Below are positions 1-12,196 of a stretch of DNA of 64,000 nt, piece after piece. The notes under the pieces were generated by a model. It worked only from the letters and a program-made list of their open reading frames with translations, was not told the DNA's origin and did not search any database. The DNA comes from Acidobacteriota bacterium. Lineage in GTDB: Bacteria > Acidobacteriota > Terriglobia > Acidiferrales > UBA7541. Position 1 is the first letter of the stretch. Each line of letters opens with the position of its first letter. A program made the position numbers and the translations under genes. The stretch covers positions 62,001 through 126,000 of the forward strand of contig QHYK01000038.1 of NCBI GenBank assembly GCA_003224085.1. The letters run 5' to 3'.

Positions 1-132
1 GTGCTGCATTTCAAATATGGCGACGACGTGCACGTGCGCATCGCCGTACACTATTCGAACTACAAGCGGTTCACCTCGACGATCAAGATCGGCACCGCCA
101 CGCAGATCGATCCGCAGAAGCCGCCGCAGTAA
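1..132 (+). CDS. C-terminal end of an unidentified protein (5' cut by window edge)
   Basis: Frame 1 is open from the first base to a TAA at 130-132 and gives 43 residues ending in DPQKPPQ. The start lies outside the window, so the leading GTG codon need not be the initiator. The fragment is beta-strand-like (alternating hydrophobic and charged residues), but it is too short to assign to a family. It converges on the minus-strand DMT gene that ends 20 bases further on. Confidence 0.45.
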   Translation: MLHFKYGDDVHVRIAVHYSNYKRFTSTIKIGTATQIDPQKPPQ

Positions 133-152
133 CGTCTTAGAGGGAAGGGGCT

Positions 153-527
153 TTAGCGGCGGCTGAGCCAAACGAGCGTAACGCCGAGGCAGACGACCAG
201 GACGCCGAGCCAGCGTTGCGGGCTGATTTTTTCACGGAGAAACACAGCCGCGCCAACGGCACCAGCCGCGTAACTTAGCGCGGTCACCGGGACAACGAAA
301 CTCACGTTTTCCATGGAAAGCATGGCGAGCAAGGAGAAAAAGGCCAGCGTCATGAGCCCGATGCCGACCCACATCCATCCTACGCGGGCGGCGCGCCAGG
401 CGAATTGCAGAAGCGCGGCAGGACGAAAATCGTGAACCTCGCCAAGGGCCTTCATGGCGTGTGAGATGCAGAGTTCTCCGCCAGTTCCGGCCCCGATAAT
501 GAAAAACAAAAAAATGAGCTCCAGCAC
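153..527 (-). CDS. Half-size DMT/EamA-type membrane protein, second of a pair
   Basis: A protein of about 124 residues with four predicted membrane helices and a C-terminal segment (ALSYAAGAVGAAVFLREKI, then a last hydrophobic helix) typical of one half of an EamA/DMT transporter. The frame is open up to a GTG at 587, but I prefer the GTG at 527. That codon sits just after the TAA (530-532) of the upstream partner and has GGAG about 11 bases ahead. Half-size DMT proteins usually work as homo- or heterodimers; ArnE/ArnF, which flip undecaprenyl-phosphate-aminoarabinose, are a known example. The neighbouring sugar and lipid genes suggest a lipid-linked sugar or lipid substrate, which is inference. 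Confidence 0.75.
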   Translation of the reverse strand: MLELIFLFFIIGAGTGGELCISHAMKALGEVHDFRPAALLQFAWRAARVGWMWVGIGLMTLAFFSLLAMLSMENVSFVVPVTALSYAAGAVGAAVFLREKISPQRWLGVLVVCLGVTLVWLSRR

Positions 528-529
528 TT

Positions 530-958
530 TTAGCTTTTCTCCGTGGTTCGCGGGTGGGTGTGCCCGACAATGACAACCCCCAGGCAAATGACCGCGATGC
601 CGGACCAGCGGACCAGGTTCACGGTTTCGTTAAGAAGAAAAAATCCAAGAAAGGCCACAACGGCATAAGAAAAGGCGGACGCAGGCTGCACATAACTGTA
701 ATCCGCCCAAGTGAGGACCAGCATGTAGGCGACAAAAAAAGCCAGCAAGCACGCGATGCCCATCCAAATGTAGGCTGAGGTGAGAATGCGGACGAGAATG
801 TGAAGGAACCCCGCTGGCTCCCAGGTTCGCGCGGAGCCGATGCCTTTCATGCCCTTGCTGAGCATGACGTTTCCAACAGGGGCAAAGAAAGCGATGAACA
901 AAAGGAAAATGAAGGTTTTCAGATGCACACCGGGACGGCTTTTTATGGAATTGGACAC
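530..958 (-). CDS. Half-size DMT/EamA-type membrane protein, first of a pair
   Basis: A 142-residue protein with four hydrophobic helices. It is paralogous in layout to the gene directly downstream: both have an N-terminal helix followed by a small-residue turn and 'SKGMK' or 'SHAMK', a central WxW/WMGI segment, and an ALSYA or AFSYA motif before the third helix. The start is a GTG at 958 preceded by GAGGGG. It is co-transcribed with its partner and diverges from the glycosyltransferase at 1130. A heterodimeric flippase or exporter is the most economical reading; the substrate cannot be read from sequence. Confidence 0.75.
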   Translation of the reverse strand: MSNSIKSRPGVHLKTFIFLLFIAFFAPVGNVMLSKGMKGIGSARTWEPAGFLHILVRILTSAYIWMGIACLLAFFVAYMLVLTWADYSYVQPASAFSYAVVAFLGFFLLNETVNLVRWSGIAVICLGVVIVGHTHPRTTEKS

Positions 959-1129
959 GGGCCCCTCGGTAAGATCGTCCCCTTTGTTCTTGGAAACGCG
1001 GCTTGATTATTCTACTGGATGTCGGCTTATACCTAAAGCCTGTCCGGGCGAAAGAGTTCGCTTTTTGCTATTCTCTTTCATGGAACGGAAGCGTTTGGCA
1101 GAACGCAATATCCAGGCGCAAGGGGTGCA

Positions 1130-2311
1130 ATGAAGTCACAGGCTGCCGGTTGTCTTTTTCTCATCCTCGCAGCCACGCCTTTTATTTATTACTTGCTTGT
1201 GTTGTTCAGCACGTGGCGGTTCTTTGGAGACGCCGACAAGCGGTTGTCCACGGATCGAGGGTTTACCCCGCCCGTCAGCAACCTCAAGCCCCTTCGCGGG
1301 GTGGATCCCGAGGCTTACGAAAACCTTTCCAGTTACTGCCGGCAGGACTATCCGGAATATGAATTGATTTTTTGCGTCGGAGATGAGAGCGATCCCTCCG
1401 TGCCGGTTCTGGAAAAGTTGAAGCGGGATTTCCCGGACCGGCAGATTCGGATTCTGTTCGGTTCGGGCCGCAACGCCATCAATGACAAAGTGGCCAAGCT
1501 GGTGCGCATGGTGAACGAAGCGCGCCACGAGGTCCTGGTTATCAACGACAGCGACGTGCGGGTAGGGCCGAATTATTTGCGCACGGTCGTTGCGCCGTTG
1601 CGGAACCCGAAAGTCCGGGGCGTGACCTGCCTATACCTTTCCACGGAAGACAAAACCTTCACGCAGCATCTGCAATCCATCGGCATGATTTGCGATTTTT
1701 TTCCTGGAATTTTCGTGGCGCGGCAACTCGATGGCATTAAGTTTGCCTTCGGTCAAACCATCGTCACCACGCGCGCATGCCTGAAAGCGTTTGGAGGGTA
1801 CGAAGCGATTGAAAACCGTCCGGCCGACGATCTGCTTGTTGGCCGGTACATCGCGCAGCAGGGCTACGAAGTGGAGCTTCTTCCATATGCCGTCAGGACC
1901 GTTCCCGATTACGATTCCTTCCAAAGTCTGTTCATCAAGCGCCTGCGCTGGCTGACCGTGATGCGGCACATGCGACCCTGGGGACATATTGGGCTGACGT
2001 TTACACAGGGCTTGCCTTGGTGCCTGGCCGTGCTTTTGGTTCATCCATCCGACGGCATTGGCGCCGCCTACGCCGGTGCTTACCTGCTGTTTCGATTGGT
2101 CATCACCTGGCTTGTTGGAGTGTGGGGGCTGAAGCAGCGCGGATTGTGGAAGAAGATGCCGCTCATTGTGGTTTGGGATGCGATGGCGTTCGTTATCTGG
2201 CTGCTGACGTTTGGCCGGAGACGCATTCGCTGGCGCAATGTGGACTACCGGATTCGCGACGGCATGCTTGTTCCTGTGACGCCGAATCCGGCCCCGAATT
2301 CCTGGCGATAG
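1130..2311 (+). CDS. HpnI / ceramide-glucosyltransferase-like glycosyltransferase (GT21 type)
   Basis: A 393-residue membrane-anchored GT-A glycosyltransferase. There is an N-terminal helix at about residues 5-25, then the catalytic domain with 'SNLKPLRGVDP', the nucleotide-sugar motif NDSDVRV, the ADDLLVG acid motif and KRLRWLTVMR, which fits the (Q/R)xxRW signature. Three C-terminal hydrophobic segments follow. This D1-D2-D3-RxxRW layout is that of the GT21 family, which includes ceramide glucosyltransferase and the hopanoid enzyme HpnI. The acceptor is probably a membrane lipid. No hopanoid genes are visible nearby, so use on bacteriohopanetetrol is not established; with sqdB in the same region, another glycolipid is equally possible. 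Confidence 0.85.
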   Translation: MKSQAAGCLFLILAATPFIYYLLVLFSTWRFFGDADKRLSTDRGFTPPVSNLKPLRGVDPEAYENLSSYCRQDYPEYELIFCVGDESDPSVPVLEKLKRDFPDRQIRILFGSGRNAINDKVAKLVRMVNEARHEVLVINDSDVRVGPNYLRTVVAPLRNPKVRGVTCLYLSTEDKTFTQHLQSIGMICDFFPGIFVARQLDGIKFAFGQTIVTTRACLKAFGGYEAIENRPADDLLVGRYIAQQGYEVELLPYAVRTVPDYDSFQSLFIKRLRWLTVMRHMRPWGHIGLTFTQGLPWCLAVLLVHPSDGIGAAYAGAYLLFRLVITWLVGVWGLKQRGLWKKMPLIVVWDAMAFVIWLLTFGRRRIRWRNVDYRIRDGMLVPVTPNPAPNSWR

Positions 2312-2348
2312 AGTCTGGGCACGAAGCGCTTTTTCCGGCAAGGTGAAG

Positions 2349-3386
2349 ATGGGTGCGAAGGTTGCAGTTGCGGGCGCGGGGATTTACGGTGCAACGGTGG
2401 CCATTCGGTTGGCGGAACAAGGCCACAATGTGCGCTTGTTCGATCCGCTCGGCATTCTGCGGGCCGCTTCGGCGATCAATCAGTATCGCGTTCATGGGGG
2501 ATATCACTATCCCCGCAGCCTGGAAACGATTCAAGAGACGCTGGAAGCCCGCGCCGAATTTATCCGCGCCTTCGAACCGGCCATCGTCCGAAACAGCTGC
2601 CACTACTACGCGATTCCGAAGGAGGGTTCCCGCACGCCGCCGGATATGTACGAGCGGGTGATGAAAGGGCAGGGGCTTCCGCTTAAGCCTTGCCGGCCAG
2701 ATTGGATGAACTTTGACTTCATCGAGCAGTGCTACGAAGTCACCGAGCACATTTACGATCCTGATGTGCTGCGGGGTTTGCTCGAGAAACGGATTCATTC
2801 GCTGGGCATCCCGTTTGAAAGAGGGGAATTCACAGCGGCCATGCGACCGGAGTTTGACTTTGTGGTTTGGGCCACGTATGGCCTGGGCGCGAGCCGCCGA
2901 GCGTTCAAAATTGCCAAATTCCAAGTTGCGGAGAAGATGCTCATCGAATTGCCTCCCGCGCTGCAACATATCGCGCTGGTTGTTGTGGATGGCCCCTTTA
3001 CTGGGTTTGACCCGTACGGAAGTTCGAGCCGTTCGCTTTTTGGTTCCGCAAAGAATACGAATCAATGGACGACCACCGATCCTGACGAGCCGGTTCCCGA
3101 ACCATACGCTGGAATTCTGAACGAGTCGGAATTCCGGCCTGTGCCCTTTACGCGGTTTGAAGCGATGCGGCAGGATTGCTGCGAATCTGTGCCCGGTGCC
3201 AAGAACGCCAAGTACATTGGTTCGCGATTTACAATCCGCGTGGTTGAGGACAATCCGGAACACGACCGCCGGATCCTTTATCTGCAAGAGGGAGCACCCG
3301 GGGAGATCCACATTTTTTCCGGCAAAGTCGTGGGCGCAGTAAAGGCGGCGCGGCTAGTTTGCGAGAGGATTGCCAGCAATGGCTGA
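2349..3386 (+). CDS. FAD-dependent oxidoreductase (DAO-like)
   Basis: A protein of about 345 residues starting with a Rossmann fold, VAVAGAGIYGATVA, and a second-strand acidic end at 'LFDP', as in D-amino-acid-oxidase-type flavoproteins. It keeps a 'HGGYHYPRS' segment after the dinucleotide fold and a C-terminal 'SGKVVGAVKAA' helix of FAD-binding type. ATG at 2349 is favoured over GTG at 2343 because AAGGTG precedes it. It lies 37 bases after the glycosyltransferase and overlaps the next oxidoreductase by 8 bases, so the three genes look like one operon. The substrate is unknown; a sugar or lipid-head-group modification would fit the context. Confidence 0.75.
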   Translation: MGAKVAVAGAGIYGATVAIRLAEQGHNVRLFDPLGILRAASAINQYRVHGGYHYPRSLETIQETLEARAEFIRAFEPAIVRNSCHYYAIPKEGSRTPPDMYERVMKGQGLPLKPCRPDWMNFDFIEQCYEVTEHIYDPDVLRGLLEKRIHSLGIPFERGEFTAAMRPEFDFVVWATYGLGASRRAFKIAKFQVAEKMLIELPPALQHIALVVVDGPFTGFDPYGSSSRSLFGSAKNTNQWTTTDPDEPVPEPYAGILNESEFRPVPFTRFEAMRQDCCESVPGAKNAKYIGSRFTIRVVEDNPEHDRRILYLQEGAPGEIHIFSGKVVGAVKAARLVCERIASNG

Positions 3387-4143
3387 AAGGCCCGCGTATG
3401 TCGTCCTTGGGCGCGGCCGTTGGGCGAAAAAGATGCAGCCGATTATCGCCTCGGAAGGAAGAACTGTCGCTGCGATGGAGGAGACGCGGCAGCGATGGTC
3501 GGAGAGCGGGCCAAGCTATGTATCCCGCCTCGCGGAAGCCATGAACGCGAGCCGAGCGCAGATCGCGTGGCTTTGTGTCTCGCCAGGCCCGCACGTATCG
3601 CTCATGGCGCAGGCAGCGCTCGAAGCGGGATTGCACGTCATCGTGGAGAAACCTTGGTATGGTTCAGCAATCGATACCGAGCGCTTGCAAAGTCTTGCTC
3701 GCGCGAAGCGTAGAGTCCTGGCCATGCACTTCGAATACCTGGTTCATCGCGAAGTCGAGTATTGGAGAAACAGCTTCCATCCGGGCGCCGGTCTGCATTT
3801 TGGCGGGCATTTCTTTCTTGGCCGGGCTGACCATATAGGCATTCCTGCGATTCACAACCTGGGCTGCCATCTTATGGCAATCCACGAGTTTGCCGCGCCG
3901 GCATCGGAAATCTGTGATCTTCGATGCGCGTACGAACGTCCGGGCAAACGTTTTGTATGGCTCGAACGAGAGGGCGAGCAGATTGCCTCCATTGACCTGC
4001 TCAAGGGCAGCGAACGAATTATTCAGGACTTCATGAAAAAAGTAGAGGCCGCACTGGATAGTGCGACCTTTCCCCTCGATTTGAATTTTGCGTTGCGGGT
4101 TGCGAATCAACTCAGCGCGTACAAGTCCCAAAGCCCGGTGTAA
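3379..4143 (+). CDS. Gfo/Idh/MocA family oxidoreductase
   Basis: About 254 residues, short for the family (usually 320-380). The N-terminal Rossmann segment reads VVLGRGRWAKKM, followed by 'VSPGPHVSLMAQAALEAG' and the conserved EKPW motif that holds the lysine near the nicotinamide. The C-terminal half keeps the 'IHNLGCHLMAIHEF' helix with a candidate active-site His. The start ATG overlaps the previous gene's stop by 8 bases. Family members oxidise or reduce sugars, often nucleotide sugars or glycosides, with NAD(P). The C-terminal beta-sheet domain seems reduced, which may alter oligomerisation. It probably acts on the same product as the neighbouring flavoprotein. Confidence 0.8.
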   Translation: MAERPAYVVLGRGRWAKKMQPIIASEGRTVAAMEETRQRWSESGPSYVSRLAEAMNASRAQIAWLCVSPGPHVSLMAQAALEAGLHVIVEKPWYGSAIDTERLQSLARAKRRVLAMHFEYLVHREVEYWRNSFHPGAGLHFGGHFFLGRADHIGIPAIHNLGCHLMAIHEFAAPASEICDLRCAYERPGKRFVWLEREGEQIASIDLLKGSERIIQDFMKKVEAALDSATFPLDLNFALRVANQLSAYKSQSPV

Positions 4144-4149
4144 TTCTCG

Positions 4150-7481
<3,332 letters not shown>

Positions 7482-9498
7482 AGAAAGAGGATCAGCAGCC
7501 CCCACAAGTGGTATCCAACATTGGCTTTCCGTTCCAAATGGAGCTGAAGGAATTTGTCCATGACATCGGTGCGAAATATTTCGCCGTACTCGGTCGCGCC
7601 ATAATGCAACGCGTCAGTTAAGAGAGGGAGCAGCGGCCCGCGCAGCCATTCGTGCGCGGGAATATCAAACCCAATTTTCGGCCGCTGGAGAATGGCTGGC
7701 GGCAACCGCCCTTTCATCAATTCCTTCAGGATGACTTTTTGCTGTGCGCCGCGAATCTTTAGCGAGGCGGGAAGCTTGGCGGCAAACTCCACAATGCGAT
7801 GATCCAGAAAGGGCGGCCGAACTTCCACGGAATGCGCCATACTCATGCGGTCGCTCTTGGTCAGAATGTCGTCGGCCAAATAGTATTTCTGATCCAGCCA
7901 GAGATAAGGCGCCAAGTCATCGGAAGTCGCTGGCAGCCCGTTCAGTTGGTTCAGAATTTGATTCAGCGAAGAGGGGAGAGGCTGCTTCACAAGCGATTGC
8001 TTCTCCGCATCGGAAAAAGTGCCGTTCCAGTAGACGTGACCGCGTGCAGGGGACATCAGCGCGCCTTCCAGGAAACGCTTGACTTTGTATTCGAGACTGA
8101 TCTTGTCGTCGGAGACCGGCCAATAGTGAACTGCTCCCAAAGCCGCTCGGACAAGAGAACGCGGGAGGTTGCGAACCTTGTCCGCGAGACGGTTTGCGGG
8201 GTACGTCAAATAACCGCCGAAGAGTTCATCCGCACCTTCTCCGCTCAGCGCTACGGTGGTCTTCGTTTTGCAGAGCTTCGATAAAAACCATACCGGGAGC
8301 GCGCCCGCGTCGGCGCTCGGCTCGTCCGAATAATAAGCAAATTGTTCAATGGCTCCGCGCAGATCTTCGATGGGAGTCAGGTCCAGCTCGGTGTGATCGG
8401 TTTCGTATTGTTTTACCGCCCGGTGGATGTATTGCGTTTCGTCAAAGCTGCGCCCGCGAAACGAAATGGAAAAGGTTTTTAGTTGGGAGTTGGAAGCTTT
8501 CGCCGCATAGTGAAGAATGGTCGTCGAATCCATCCCGCCGCTGAGCCAAACGCCGAGCGGGACGTCCGAGATCAAATGCTCGCGGACGGCGTCTTCGATC
8601 AGCGCATCGAGTTCTTCTTTGGCGGAATCGAGCGGGTACGCGTTCGAAACACCGAAGGGAAGCCGCCAGTAGGATCCGGCGGAAACTTGGCCGTCTCGCC
8701 ACTCCAGCCAGTCTCCGGGGGCGAGCTTTTCGATACCGTCGACGAGCGTCCACGGAGACGGGATGTAGTTCAGGGCGAGGTAGCAATCGAGTCCCGCGAG
8801 GCTGAGCCGGCGGCCAATTTCCGGATGGACAAAGAGAGCTTTCAGCTCGGAGGCGAAAAACAAATCTTCGTCCTGCCGCGCAATATACAAAGGCTTGATC
8901 CCCATACGGTCGCGAGCAAGCACGATACGCTTGCGCGACTTGCTCCAAAGCGCGACCGCAAACATTCCCCTTAGTCTCTCGAAACAGTCTTTGTCCCATT
9001 GCAGGAACGCGCGCAGGACGGTTTCCGTGTCGGAGTGCGATTCAAAGCGATGGCCCAACTTTTCCAGTTCGGCGCGCAACGCAAGGTGGTTGTAAATCTC
9101 CCCGTTGAAAACGATGCCGCCGTCCCCATCGTCGGTGTGGAGGGGCTGGTTGCCTTGCTCGAGGTCGATGATTTTCAGGCGCGCCGCGCCCAAGGAGAAA
9201 AGATTAGATTGGAACACGCCCTGCTGATCGGGTCCGCGATGAATCAGCGTGGCGGTGGCCTGGCGGATTCTTTCCGGCGGCGCACTCCAGTTTTTAGTGG
9301 TGAACCCGGCAATCCCGCACAACGCTCAGCACCCCTCCGGTTTGCGCGACGTTTGGCGCAGCATGACCAGCAATTTCAGGAATTCCGCTCCCTGGAAGTT
9401 TATCTGGTGTACCGGCTTGGCCGCAATCGAAGACGCCACGCGCCGAGCAGTTTTTGCGCTGGCAATGGGACCCCGCCTTGAGGCGGGAACTCGGGAAA

Positions 9499-10164
9499 TC
9501 AATGGCCTCCAGCTGCGAAAGCGTGCACGAGGGCGCTCACGCCATTCCACATGATTTGCACGCCAATGCAGACCAGAAGAAACGACGAGAGCCGCAGGGT
9601 AATGATCATACCGCTTTCTCCAATGACGGCAGCCATGCGGTCAGCAAAGGCGTAGCAGAGATAGATGCTGGCTGAAACAATCGCGGAGCCAAGCACTGCG
9701 GCAACTATCGCGCGGAGGTTGGGTCCCAGGTGGCGCGGCAGGTTGGCGCCGAGAGTGATGGCAATCGAGACAGAGCCTGGACCGACGGTGAGCGGCAAGG
9801 TGAGGGGATAAAATGCATTACGGAAAATATCTTCCAGGTCCACCTTTTTCTGGACATCGCGCCCACGGTCCGGCTCTTCCTTTTGCTTCAGCATGGCCCA
9901 CCCGTTGGAAATCACGACCAGGCCGCCGCCGACTTGCACCACAGGAATAGAAATGCCGAAGAAGTGCAGGATGTGCGTGCCAACTAAGAAAGAAGCGATG
10001 AGCAAGACGAAGCTGTTCATGGCCACTTTGCGCGCCAGAGCTCGTCGTGCCGAGGCCGGATAGTGGCGCGTCAGCGCCAGAAAAACCGGGCTGCCGCCAA
10101 GCGGGTTGACGATGGGGAAAAGCGCGCTCAGGATAAGCAAGATGTGCTTGGCGGTTTCCAGCAA
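9499..10164 (-). CDS. MarC family integral membrane protein
   Basis: About 221 residues with six hydrophobic segments and the MarC signatures 'FPIVNPLGGSPVFL', 'GGGLVVISNGWAML' and 'FYPLTLPLTVGPGSVS'. The open frame extends to 10278, but the family starts close to the first helix; TTG at 10164 with GGAG seven bases ahead gives a protein of normal length. MarC proteins are inner-membrane proteins of unsettled function (the link to multiple antibiotic resistance was withdrawn for E. coli MarC). It diverges from the M28 peptidase at 10291. Confidence 0.87.
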   Translation of the reverse strand: MLETAKHILLILSALFPIVNPLGGSPVFLALTRHYPASARRALARKVAMNSFVLLIASFLVGTHILHFFGISIPVVQVGGGLVVISNGWAMLKQKEEPDRGRDVQKKVDLEDIFRNAFYPLTLPLTVGPGSVSIAITLGANLPRHLGPNLRAIVAAVLGSAIVSASIYLCYAFADRMAAVIGESGMIITLRLSSFLLVCIGVQIMWNGVSALVHAFAAGGH

Positions 10165-10253
10165 GCCGTTTCTCCGAGGCGACAGTATAGCGAAACAAAG
10201 TAAAAGCAAATAACCAGCAGCGTCCTGCGGGCGCAACTCCTTCCTTCTCCCGG

Positions 10254-10283
10254 TTGACAGCCCAAATCCAGAGGACATACGAT
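10254..10283 (+). promoter_or_regulatory. Candidate sigma-70 promoter driving a leaderless M28 peptidase mRNA
   Basis: TTGACA at 10254-10259 and TACGAT at 10278-10283, spaced 18 bases. The -10 element ends only seven bases before the ATG at 10291, so a transcript would begin at or next to the start codon. No Shine-Dalgarno sequence could fit in such a leader. This is pattern matching only. Confidence 0.4.
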
Positions 10284-10290
10284 TTTTGCT

Positions 10291-12162
10291 ATGTCCTCAA
10301 ACGTCCGAAGGGTCCCCCAATCGCATCACCTCATTCCCAATCTAAAATTCCCGGCGCGGTTGGCTTCGATTTTGCTCGCGGCGGCCGTCGTGGCGGCGGA
10401 TACGGCACCCTCCGTGCCTGCCTCCGATGCGCATCGATTCCTGGAGGACATCAAGTCACTGACGGCTCCGGCAATGGAAGGCCGCGGGGACGGCTCAAAG
10501 GGACTTACGCGCGCCGCAAGGCTGCTTGAGCAGCGCTACAAATCGCTAGGTCTCCAGCCTGCAGGGACTAATGGATATCTCCAGCCTTTCCGCCTGATCA
10601 CTGGGGCAAAACTGAAGGGGAAGAATGATTTGGTAGCGCAGTCTGGAAGTAGAAAGTCCGCGCTCAAGCTAAACCAGGACTTTGTGCCATTCAGTTTTTC
10701 TGCCAGCGGTTCAGTTGCCGGCCGACTCGTTTTTGTCGGTTATGGGGCTTCCGCGAGTGAATTCGGATACGACGATTACGCTGGCATAGATGTGCAAGAC
10801 AAGATTGTCGTCGTTTTGCGGTACGAACCCACCGGCTTTGCCGCAAAGAGCGGCAACAACGGTTTGACGATTCATTCTCAACTGGTTACGAAAGCCATTA
10901 ATGCCCGAAACCGCGGGGCTAAGGCCGTCGTGCTGGCAAATGGAAAGCTCGGGGATGGCGAGGAAGATCTATTGACTCGTTTTGGCAGCGTCAGCGGCCC
11001 GGAGAATGTTGGCATTTGCATCGTACATGTGAAAAACGCAGTCGCCGAGGATTGGTTTAAATCGGCGGGAAAATCTCTGTCTGGCGTGCAAAACGAGATT
11101 AACCAATCTACGAAACCTGATTCTTTCGAGTTTCCAGAAACGCTCCACGTCGCCCTAGACGTAGGTGTCGAAAGCACGCGGGCAACGGTAAGCAACGTTC
11201 TCGCTTACCTGCCGGGAAGAACCGATGAATACGTGATTCTCGGCGCGCACTACGATCACCTGGGCCGCGGAAACTATGACTCGCTGGCACCATCCCAAAT
11301 TGGCCAGATTCATCCCGGTGCCGACGATAATGCTTCGGGAACGGCGGGCGTGCTTGAACTGGCCCGGCTGTTTGCGCCGTTGAAGGGACAACTGCAGCGG
11401 GGAATTCTATTCATAAATTTTGCGGGGGAGGAATTGGGTCTGCTCGGCTCCGCGGAATGGGTGAAAGAACCAACGCGGCCGCTCGACAAGGCCGTGGCCA
11501 TGGTAAACATGGACATGATCGGGCGAATCAAAGATGACAAGGTTTACGTCGGGGGGGTTGGGACAGGCTCGACTTTTCAGGCAATTCTGAATCAAGCAGA
11601 AAGCAGAGCGGCGTTCAAGTATGAAAACTCTTCCGGCGGTTATTCGTCGAGCGATCACACTTCGTTCGTGACGAAACGCATTCCCGTGCTCTTTTTCTTC
11701 TCCGGGCTGCACAGCGATTATCACAAACCGTCGGATACCTGGGAAAAAATCAATGCCGATTCCGCGGCGCGACTCTTGGACGTAGTTTCAAGCGCCGAGC
11801 TGGAGCTTGCGAGTGCGGCGGCGAAGCCCGCTTTTGTGGAGGTTGCCGAAAGCCCAAATCCACACGCCGGTACGCCGAGCACGGGTGGCGGCGGGTACGG
11901 GCCGTATTTCGGGTCGATTCCGGATTTTGGCCAAACCGAGAATGGCGTGAAGTTTTCCGATGTGAAGCCGGGTTCGCCTGCAGCGAAGGCCGGATTCAAA
12001 GCGGGAGACGTTCTCGTACAGTTCGGCGACAAGCCGATCAAGAATTTGTATGACTTCACGGATGCATTGCGGCGCAGCAAAGTGGGTGACGTCGTGGAGG
12101 TCACGGTTCTCCGGGATGGAAAGCCGGTGACCGCGAGCGTGAAGCTGGAGCAGAGAAGGTAA
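10291..12162 (+). CDS. Secreted M28 family metallopeptidase with PA and PDZ domains
   Basis: 623 residues. A basic N-terminus and hydrophobic stretch (about residues 22-37) form an export signal. A PA-like insert lies around residues 140-260. The di-zinc M28 catalytic core follows, with GAHYDHLG near 318, GADDNASG near 344, FAGEELG near 378, NMDMIGR near 405 and SSDHTSF near 452, which together supply the expected His, Asp, Glu and His ligands. A PDZ domain fills roughly residues 545-620 ('VKPGSPAAKAGFKAGDV'). M28 enzymes are aminopeptidases; the PDZ domain may hold substrates. The TolB-like gene that follows is a frequent companion in acidobacteria. Confidence 0.92.
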   Translation: MSSNVRRVPQSHHLIPNLKFPARLASILLAAAVVAADTAPSVPASDAHRFLEDIKSLTAPAMEGRGDGSKGLTRAARLLEQRYKSLGLQPAGTNGYLQPFRLITGAKLKGKNDLVAQSGSRKSALKLNQDFVPFSFSASGSVAGRLVFVGYGASASEFGYDDYAGIDVQDKIVVVLRYEPTGFAAKSGNNGLTIHSQLVTKAINARNRGAKAVVLANGKLGDGEEDLLTRFGSVSGPENVGICIVHVKNAVAEDWFKSAGKSLSGVQNEINQSTKPDSFEFPETLHVALDVGVESTRATVSNVLAYLPGRTDEYVILGAHYDHLGRGNYDSLAPSQIGQIHPGADDNASGTAGVLELARLFAPLKGQLQRGILFINFAGEELGLLGSAEWVKEPTRPLDKAVAMVNMDMIGRIKDDKVYVGGVGTGSTFQAILNQAESRAAFKYENSSGGYSSSDHTSFVTKRIPVLFFFSGLHSDYHKPSDTWEKINADSAARLLDVVSSAELELASAAAKPAFVEVAESPNPHAGTPSTGGGGYGPYFGSIPDFGQTENGVKFSDVKPGSPAAKAGFKAGDVLVQFGDKPIKNLYDFTDALRRSKVGDVVEVTVLRDGKPVTASVKLEQRR

Positions 12163-12196
12163 GGGCGATAAAGCAGGTTCGGAGAGCGGCGGAACT

